Of a stretch of DNA of 64,000 bases, positions 59,053 to 64,000 are shown one piece after another. Below the pieces are notes generated by a model, which ran no database searches, was not told where the DNA came from, and was given only the letters and a program-made list of their open reading frames with translations. The position numbers were made by a program, and so were the translations under genes. Source of the stretch: an uncultured Clostridia bacterium (lineage in GTDB: Bacteria > Bacillota > Clostridia > Oscillospirales > Ruminococcaceae); NCBI GenBank assembly GCA_947627875.1, contig CANQXS010000002.1:62001-126000 (forward strand), in the 5' to 3' direction. Each line of letters opens with the position of its first letter. Positions within the stretch are counted from its first letter, which is position 1.

Positions 59053-59547
59053 TTACCCTCCTCTATTAGGTCTATTCGGCAAAAGCGGCTTTTCGAGCGT
59101 GCGCTTTACCCTGAACCAGAAACCGGTCTCGTATTCTATCGGAAAGACGAATACCGAGCGTATTCCAGCGGCTTTGCAGCCCATAACGTCGGTGAAGATC
59201 TGATCCCCTACGGCGGCTATCTTCTTTTTCGGTATTCCGAGCCGCCTGCAGGCTTCGTTATAGCCCCGCGGCAGAGGCTTTCTGCCGTCGGGAACGAAGT
59301 CGAGCCCCAAAAACTCGGCGAAGGGCTTTACCCGCTCGGGGTGGTTGTTTGAGACTATTATCATCTTAAGCCCGCGCGACTTCATATCTTCAAACCATTT
59401 CAGCCTCACGGCGTCGGGAACGGGGTTGTTATGGGTAGTCAGGGTGTTGTCGAGGTCTAAGATAAGCGCCTCTATGCCCTCTTTTTCAAAGAAGGCGGGC
59501 GAAATATCGGCTATAGAATCAAAAACATAGTCCGGCTTATGAAGCAA
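59053..59547 (-). CDS. yqeG: YqeG-family HAD phosphatase
   Basis: 164 aa. HAD motif I is ALILDLDNTLTTH (DxDxT), motif II is IVSNN, motif III is K in KPLPRGYNEAC, and motif IV is AVGDQIFTDVMG. Subfamily IIIA. YqeG occurs widely in Bacillota; its substrate is uncertain. Full length. Confidence 0.93.
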   Translation of the reverse strand: MLHKPDYVFDSIADISPAFFEKEGIEALILDLDNTLTTHNNPVPDAVRLKWFEDMKSRGLKMIIVSNNHPERVKPFAEFLGLDFVPDGRKPLPRGYNEACRRLGIPKKKIAAVGDQIFTDVMGCKAAGIRSVFVFPIEYETGFWFRVKRTLEKPLLPNRPNRGG

Positions 59548-59628
59548 AATACCGCCTCCGTTACCGCAATAAAAACCGAAGCGAACAGAGATACTCTGCC
59601 CGCTTTCGTTTTATATTGCACTTTTAAA

Positions 59629-59802
59629 TCAGTACTTGCGCTTACGAGCAGCTTCCGACTTTTTCTTGCGCCTTACCGAAGGCTTTTCGTACTGCTCGCG
59701 CTTGCGAACTTCGGCTATGATGCCGTCTCTGGCGCAGGATCTCTTAAAACGCTTAAGAGCCGTATCCAAAGACTCATTTTTGCCGACACGAACTTCTGCC
59801 AT
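59629..59802 (-). CDS. rpsU: Ribosomal protein bS21
   Basis: 57 aa, start at 59802 with GGGAACAG upstream. The sequence starts [20 protein letters not shown] and ends [12 protein letters not shown], the standard bS21 pattern. Small-subunit protein near the mRNA 3'-end binding site. Confidence 0.97.
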   Translation of the reverse strand: MAEVRVGKNESLDTALKRFKRSCARDGIIAEVRKREQYEKPSVRRKKKSEAARKRKY

Positions 59803-59925
59803 TTACTGTTCCCTCCCTTTGCCGCCTGAGGGCGAAGGTATTTTACATCACATCACAATGTACTGTATAATTATAATCCTTTATGCCCGATAAGTCAATA
59901 CCCAAAAGCAAAATTCTTGCGTTTT

Positions 59926-62331
59926 TTACTTCACGACAATATTGACGAGCCTTCCCTTGACGTAAATCGCCTTTACTATCTGCTTTCCGGCGATTTCCGA
60001 GGCTATTCTTTCGAGCGATTTTGCGGCTTCGACGACCTCGTCCTGAGAGGCGTCGGCGCTTACGGTGAGCTTCTCCCTGATCTTTCCGTTGACCTGTACG
60101 GCTACCTCAACTTCGTCTTCGCGGCAGAGAGCGTCGTCGTATTTAGCCCACTCGGCGTTATGGAGATATCCGCCGAAGCGCTGAGCCTCGTAGATCTCTT
60201 CGGTAATATGGGGCGCAAACGGATAGAGAAGTATGCAGAAGTCTCTGAGCTCCGCGCGGGTTACGCTTCCGCTCGCATAGAAATCGTTGATAAGAGTCAT
60301 AAGCGCGGCGATGGCGGTGTTATACTTCATCGAGTCGATATCGAGAGTTACCTTCTTTATCGCCTTGTGCATCTTAGAGACGAACTCGGGGCGGTAATTC
60401 TCGCCGTCGGTCATAATGTCCTGAAGACCCCAGACCCTTTCGAGGAAGCGCTTGCAGCCCGTAACGCCGGATTCCGACCAGGGCGCAGCCTTTTCGTAGT
60501 CGCCCATAAAGAGGACGTAAACCCTGAGAACGTCGGCGCCGTAGACATTTATAACGTCGAGCGGGTCGACGACGTTGCCCTTCGATTTCGACATCTTATC
60601 GCCGTCGGGACCGAGTATGAGCCCCTGGCAGGTGCGCTTCATATAGGGCTCGGGAGTGGGGACCTCGCCGATGTCGTAGAGGAAGCGGTGCCAGAATCTC
60701 GAATAGATCATATGGCGGGTGACGTGCTCGTTGCCGCCGTTATACCAGTCTACGGGGAGCCAGTATTCCATAGCCTCTTTTGAGGCGAACACCTCGGAAT
60801 TGTGCGGGTCTACATACCTAAGATAATACCACGAAGAACCCGCCCACTGAGGCATGGTATCGGTCTCGCGCTTGGCGTCGCCGCCGCATTTCGGGCATTT
60901 GCAGTTTACAAAGCTCTCTATTCTTGCGAGCGGGCTCTGACCGTCGGTGCCGGGCTCGAAGTTTTCGACGTCGGGCAGCCTGAGCGGAAGCTCGTCGTAA
61001 GGAACGGCGACCATTCCGCAGTGAGGACAGTGGACGATTGGGATAGGCTCGCCCCAGTAGCGTTGGCGGTTGAAAGCCCAGTCCTTCATCTTATACTGAA
61101 CGCCCTTTTCGCCTATCCCCTTTTCGGTGAGGAAGCCGAGCATCTTTTCGATGGAGTCCTTTTTATTTGTAAGACCGTTGAGAACGCCGGAGTTGACCAT
61201 TTCGCCGTCGCCGGTATAGGCTTCCTTCTCGATGTCTCCGCCCTTGATGACCTCGATTATGTCGATTCCGAATTTCTTTGCAAATTCCCAGTCGCGCTGG
61301 TCGTGCGCGGGAACGGCCATAATCGCGCCGGTGCCGTAGCCCATCATAACGTAGTCCGAAATATAAATCGGGATCTCCTTGCCGTTTACTGGGTTTACGG
61401 CGCTTAAGCCGTCGAGCTTAACGCCGGTCTTGTCCTTAACGAGCTGAGTGCGCTCAAATTCGGTCTTCTTGGCGCATTCCGCCCTATAAGCCTTTACCTC
61501 GTCAAGGTTCTTTATAACGCCTGCGCTGCGGTCGATTATCGGGTGCTCGGGAGCGATTACCATAAAGGTGACGCCGTAAAGAGTGTCTGGGCGGGTGGTA
61601 TATATTCTGAGCTTTTCGCTTGAACCCTTGAGCTCGAAGTTTACGAAAGCGCCTGTTGATTTTCCTATCCAGTTTTCCTGCTGAGCCTTTACATAGGGAA
61701 GATAATCAACCTCGTTGAGCCCTTCGAGGAGCTTATCGCAATATTCGGTTATCCTTAAGTACCAAACCTCTTTCGACATCTGAACGATGTCGCTGTGGCA
61801 AACATCGCACTTGCCGCCCTGAGAATCCTCGTTTGAAAGGACGACCTTGCAGCTCGGGCAGTAGTTGACGAGCGCGGTATCCCTGAATACGAGACCGTTC
61901 TCGAACATCTTCAGGAATATCCACTGAGTCCATTTATAGTAGTTTTCGTCGGAGGTGTCGACCACGCGGGACCAGTCGAAGCTGTAGCCCACCTTTTTCA
62001 TCTGCTCAGAGAAGTGAGCGATGTTGCGGTCGGTTGAGACGCGGGGGTGTACGCCGGTTTTTATGGCGTAGTTTTCTGCGGGAAGACCGAACGCGTCGAA
62101 GCCCATCGGGAAGAGGACGTTATAGCCCTCAAGGCGCTTCTTGCGCGAGAGCGCCTCAAGACCGGTATAAGCCTTTATATGCCCGACGTGCATACCCGCG
62201 CCCGAGGGGTAGGGAAATTCCACCAAAGCGTAATACTTCGGCTTTGTGCGGTCTATCTCTACCTCAAATGTCTTGTTTTCCTCCCAGTATTTCTGCCATT
62301 TTGCTTCAACGGCGGAAAAATCGTATTTCAT
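59926..62331 (-). CDS. leuS: Leucyl-tRNA synthetase
   Basis: 801 aa from the ATG at 62331 (MKYDFSAVEAKWQ); the ATG at 62340 touches the binding site AAAGGA. HIGH motif as MHVGHIKAYT, KMSKS motif as GDKMSKSKGN, a CPSC/CDVC zinc finger near residue 160, a second zinc-like cluster (CPHCG...CPKCG) and the CP1 editing domain with TTRPDTLYGVTFMV. It charges tRNA-Leu. Full length. Confidence 0.98.
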   Translation of the reverse strand: MKYDFSAVEAKWQKYWEENKTFEVEIDRTKPKYYALVEFPYPSGAGMHVGHIKAYTGLEALSRKKRLEGYNVLFPMGFDAFGLPAENYAIKTGVHPRVSTDRNIAHFSEQMKKVGYSFDWSRVVDTSDENYYKWTQWIFLKMFENGLVFRDTALVNYCPSCKVVLSNEDSQGGKCDVCHSDIVQMSKEVWYLRITEYCDKLLEGLNEVDYLPYVKAQQENWIGKSTGAFVNFELKGSSEKLRIYTTRPDTLYGVTFMVIAPEHPIIDRSAGVIKNLDEVKAYRAECAKKTEFERTQLVKDKTGVKLDGLSAVNPVNGKEIPIYISDYVMMGYGTGAIMAVPAHDQRDWEFAKKFGIDIIEVIKGGDIEKEAYTGDGEMVNSGVLNGLTNKKDSIEKMLGFLTEKGIGEKGVQYKMKDWAFNRQRYWGEPIPIVHCPHCGMVAVPYDELPLRLPDVENFEPGTDGQSPLARIESFVNCKCPKCGGDAKRETDTMPQWAGSSWYYLRYVDPHNSEVFASKEAMEYWLPVDWYNGGNEHVTRHMIYSRFWHRFLYDIGEVPTPEPYMKRTCQGLILGPDGDKMSKSKGNVVDPLDVINVYGADVLRVYVLFMGDYEKAAPWSESGVTGCKRFLERVWGLQDIMTDGENYRPEFVSKMHKAIKKVTLDIDSMKYNTAIAALMTLINDFYASGSVTRAELRDFCILLYPFAPHITEEIYEAQRFGGYLHNAEWAKYDDALCREDEVEVAVQVNGKIREKLTVSADASQDEVVEAAKSLERIASEIAGKQIVKAIYVKGRLVNIVVK

Positions 62332-62385
62332 CTGAATCATTCCTTTTTATGAAAAATAGAAATCGGGAAATCGGACAATATTGTA

Positions 62386-62736
62386 TCACAATAAAGTCGC
62401 GATGTCAACCGCTTCTCCGTCGCTCCAGAGCTTTTCGAGGTTATACTGCTCCCTGACGTCGCGGTAGAAGACGTGGACAACTATATCGCCGTAGTCCATA
62501 GCTATCCAGCTCGCGCCGTCTACTCCCTCGATATGGTCGACGTTCACGCCCTTTTCGCCCATTCTGAAATCGACCTCGTCGACAAGACCGCGGGTGTGGG
62601 TCGTCGAGGTGCCGTTGGCGATGACGAAATAGTCGGCAACAATAGTGAGGTCGCCTATCCTTATCACCCTGATGTCCTGCGCGCTCTTTGAATCGAGAGC
62701 CTTTACTATGGTCGACAGCTTTTCGAGTTGTGTCAT
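62386..62736 (-). CDS. rsfS: Ribosome silencing factor RsfS
   Basis: 116 aa, standard length. The DUF143 pattern: KALDSKSAQDIRVIRI, DYFVIANGTSTTHTRGLVDEV and WIAMDYGDIVVHVF. It binds uL14 and keeps ribosomal subunits apart during starvation. Placed between leuS and the LCP-like gene, as usual in Clostridia. Confidence 0.97.
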   Translation of the reverse strand: MTQLEKLSTIVKALDSKSAQDIRVIRIGDLTIVADYFVIANGTSTTHTRGLVDEVDFRMGEKGVNVDHIEGVDGASWIAMDYGDIVVHVFYRDVREQYNLEKLWSDGEAVDIATLL

Positions 62737-62755
62737 ACCGTTTTCCTCCTTTTTG

Positions 62756-63706
62756 TCATTCCAGTATATCCGCTGCCTTTACGGGCAGATTTTCATAAGG
62801 GAACTCCCCTGCCGGCGCCGCGGGGACGCTCAGATTTTCCTTGGGGACTTCTATACCCTTTACGCGAAAGTATTTGTTTAAAAGCTCAGCCATTCCGTCG
62901 GCGCTGAGCGACCATATCCTCGAATCGCCGAACTTCGCCGGATATCCGACTGCGAGCCGAAGATTTATCTTTCTGAGTTTAACGCCGCTGACGGAATTTA
63001 CCGCGGCGATGATTTCGTCCATCGGCATATCGGTATCGAACCGGTTTACGATAAGATTCATCAGCAAAGAGAAGCTTTCAAACGAGCCTCGCCTGCTCAT
63101 TTCGGAAAAGATACCAGCAAGAAGCCTTCGGTAGAGCGCGACAGCCTCTTTGTCTCCGCCGGAATAGCAGAAGCCGTCGAGGGCGATCTTTTTGCCGACA
63201 TCTTCGGTAACTTCAATCTCTCGCGCCCGATAAACGCCCTTCGGGAGCTCAAGCTTAACCTCTAAGAGCTGCGCGATGTCGCCAAAAGTAACGGCGTCAA
63301 AGCTTACCGAGCCGCTTATTTCGAGCCGAAGGGCGGCTTCGGCAATCTGAGTGTAGACTGAGGTCGAAAAAGCGTCGCGGAGCGTCCCAAAATAGCCGTC
63401 GGCGATAACATAAGAGTCGGGCGGGAGCTCGAGGATATCTACAGTATTTTTGTCTTCGTCGACGGTAAAAACGTGGATCCTTACGGGCAGCTCGCCGTCG
63501 GTTACGGTTATCAGATAGTTTTTCTTGCTGCTGACGGTGTCGAACCCGTAGCCCTCGGAGATATATCTGATATAGTCGGGTTCGTTATACTGCGAGGCCA
63601 CCCGAAGCCTTGCGGCTCTTGCGGCGCTGCCGAGAATCGCGAGAGTCGCCGCCGCGCTGACGAGGCAGAAGGTTATAAGCGTGAATGCAAATCCGGTTTT
63701 TTTCAT
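62756..63706 (-). CDS. LytR-CpsA-Psr-like protein (divergent)
   Basis: 316 aa. An N-terminal membrane anchor (GFAFTLITFCLVSAAATLAIL) leads to an extracellular domain with LITVTDGELPVRIHVFTVD, DILELPPDSYV and YRRLLAGIFSEMSRRG, the LCP layout. The usual arginine-rich pocket is weak. LCP enzymes attach polymers to the cell wall. Its position between yqeK and rsfS matches LCP genes in related genomes. Medium certainty. Confidence 0.7.
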   Translation of the reverse strand: MKKTGFAFTLITFCLVSAAATLAILGSAARAARLRVASQYNEPDYIRYISEGYGFDTVSSKKNYLITVTDGELPVRIHVFTVDEDKNTVDILELPPDSYVIADGYFGTLRDAFSTSVYTQIAEAALRLEISGSVSFDAVTFGDIAQLLEVKLELPKGVYRAREIEVTEDVGKKIALDGFCYSGGDKEAVALYRRLLAGIFSEMSRRGSFESFSLLMNLIVNRFDTDMPMDEIIAAVNSVSGVKLRKINLRLAVGYPAKFGDSRIWSLSADGMAELLNKYFRVKGIEVPKENLSVPAAPAGEFPYENLPVKAADILE

Positions 63707-63745
63707 TCGGAAAACCCGACGGGGCGCTGCTTCCCGAATCTCCTG

Positions 63746-64000
63746 TTATCCGTCGCCGAGCCTTGAAATCTCCAAAGCGGTGTATTCGTTGTATGCGTCG
63801 TATGTAGACGGAGGTATAAGCCTGCATTTTTCGAGGTTTTCCTGTATCATCCATTTGAAGGCTTCGTAAAGCCCGCGGTTGAGGTCGGCATAAGTGATTT
63901 TTCTTATTCTCTCGATGTCGCCATAGCTGCGGTCGTCCGAAATAAGGTCAGCCATATAGATTATCTTCTCGTTAAGGGTCATACCGCCCTTTCCGACGGT
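63746..64000 (-). CDS. yqeK: YqeK-like HD-domain hydrolase, 3' part only
   Basis: The gene runs off the window at 64000; only its last 84 codons are visible. The visible part starts TVGKGGMTLNEKIIYMADLI, the typical C-terminal half of YqeK, in which the preceding histidine and the following aspartate bind iron. Family knowledge: it splits diadenosine tetraphosphate. The tail is somewhat extended. Confidence 0.88.
   Translation of the reverse strand, partial: TVGKGGMTLNEKIIYMADLISDDRSYGDIERIRKITYADLNRGLYEAFKWMIQENLEKCRLIPPSTYDAYNEYTALEISRLGDG

Noticed and set aside
59917-61407. Long plus-strand frames opposite leuS
   Set aside because: They are shadows caused by GC-rich third positions; leuS carries all synthetase motifs on the other strand.

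Overview
The window is almost entirely a prophage (about positions 1 to 52,790) with its right-hand chromosomal flank (52,790 to 64,000). The flank has a gene order and riboswitches typical of Clostridia (Bacillota): yqeK, an LCP-like gene, rsfS, leuS, rpsU, yqeG, an endonuclease IV-like gene, an M24 peptidase, efp, a CD1247-type zinc-ribbon gene, ribU behind an FMN riboswitch, metK behind a SAM-I riboswitch, and a ComEA-like gene. A gut Oscillospiraceae/Ruminococcaceae-like host is a reasonable guess but is not proven. The phage integrase lies beside a tRNA-Thr(GGU), the probable attachment site. The left phage end is outside the window.

Phage layout. Positions 1 to 5,600 are read leftward: two tRNA-like elements that are too short to be normal tRNAs, a set of tiny overlapping genes (three of them membrane proteins), a 269-aa gene, a roughly 500-nt gene-free hairpin-rich stretch between two leftward terminators (candidate structured ncRNA), and a GC-rich alanine-rich sigma-like gene. 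From 6,200 on, genes are read rightward: a tyrosine recombinase with a consensus promoter, an SF2-type ATPase/helicase, a sigma-70-like factor, a 923-aa protein with the RNA polymerase DxDGD signature, a zinc-ribbon protein, a metallophosphoesterase, a second tyrosine recombinase, HU, then terminase, portal, protease/scaffold, capsid, connectors, tail tube, tape measure, Dit, a 1,577-aa tail/fibre protein, receptor-binding proteins, holin, amidase and integrase. This is a long-tailed siphophage plan.

The receptor-binding protein at 43,194 to 44,867 is diversified by a diversity-generating retroelement (DGR). A 109-bp variable repeat at its 3' end and a 109-bp template repeat 188 bp downstream differ at 14 positions. 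Thirteen of these lie on template adenines, and all ten AAC codons are changed. The cassette holds two different intact reverse transcriptases with an Avd-like four-helix gene between them.

The most notable cross-links are these. A 19-nt sequence (CGTGGTATACGGCGCGACT) occurs in front of the template repeat and, as a tandem pair, in front of the candidate ncRNA, each time pointing at the noncoding RNA. The phage also carries its own RNAP-like enzyme and two sigma-like proteins. I infer, without proof, that this motif is a phage promoter for noncoding RNAs.
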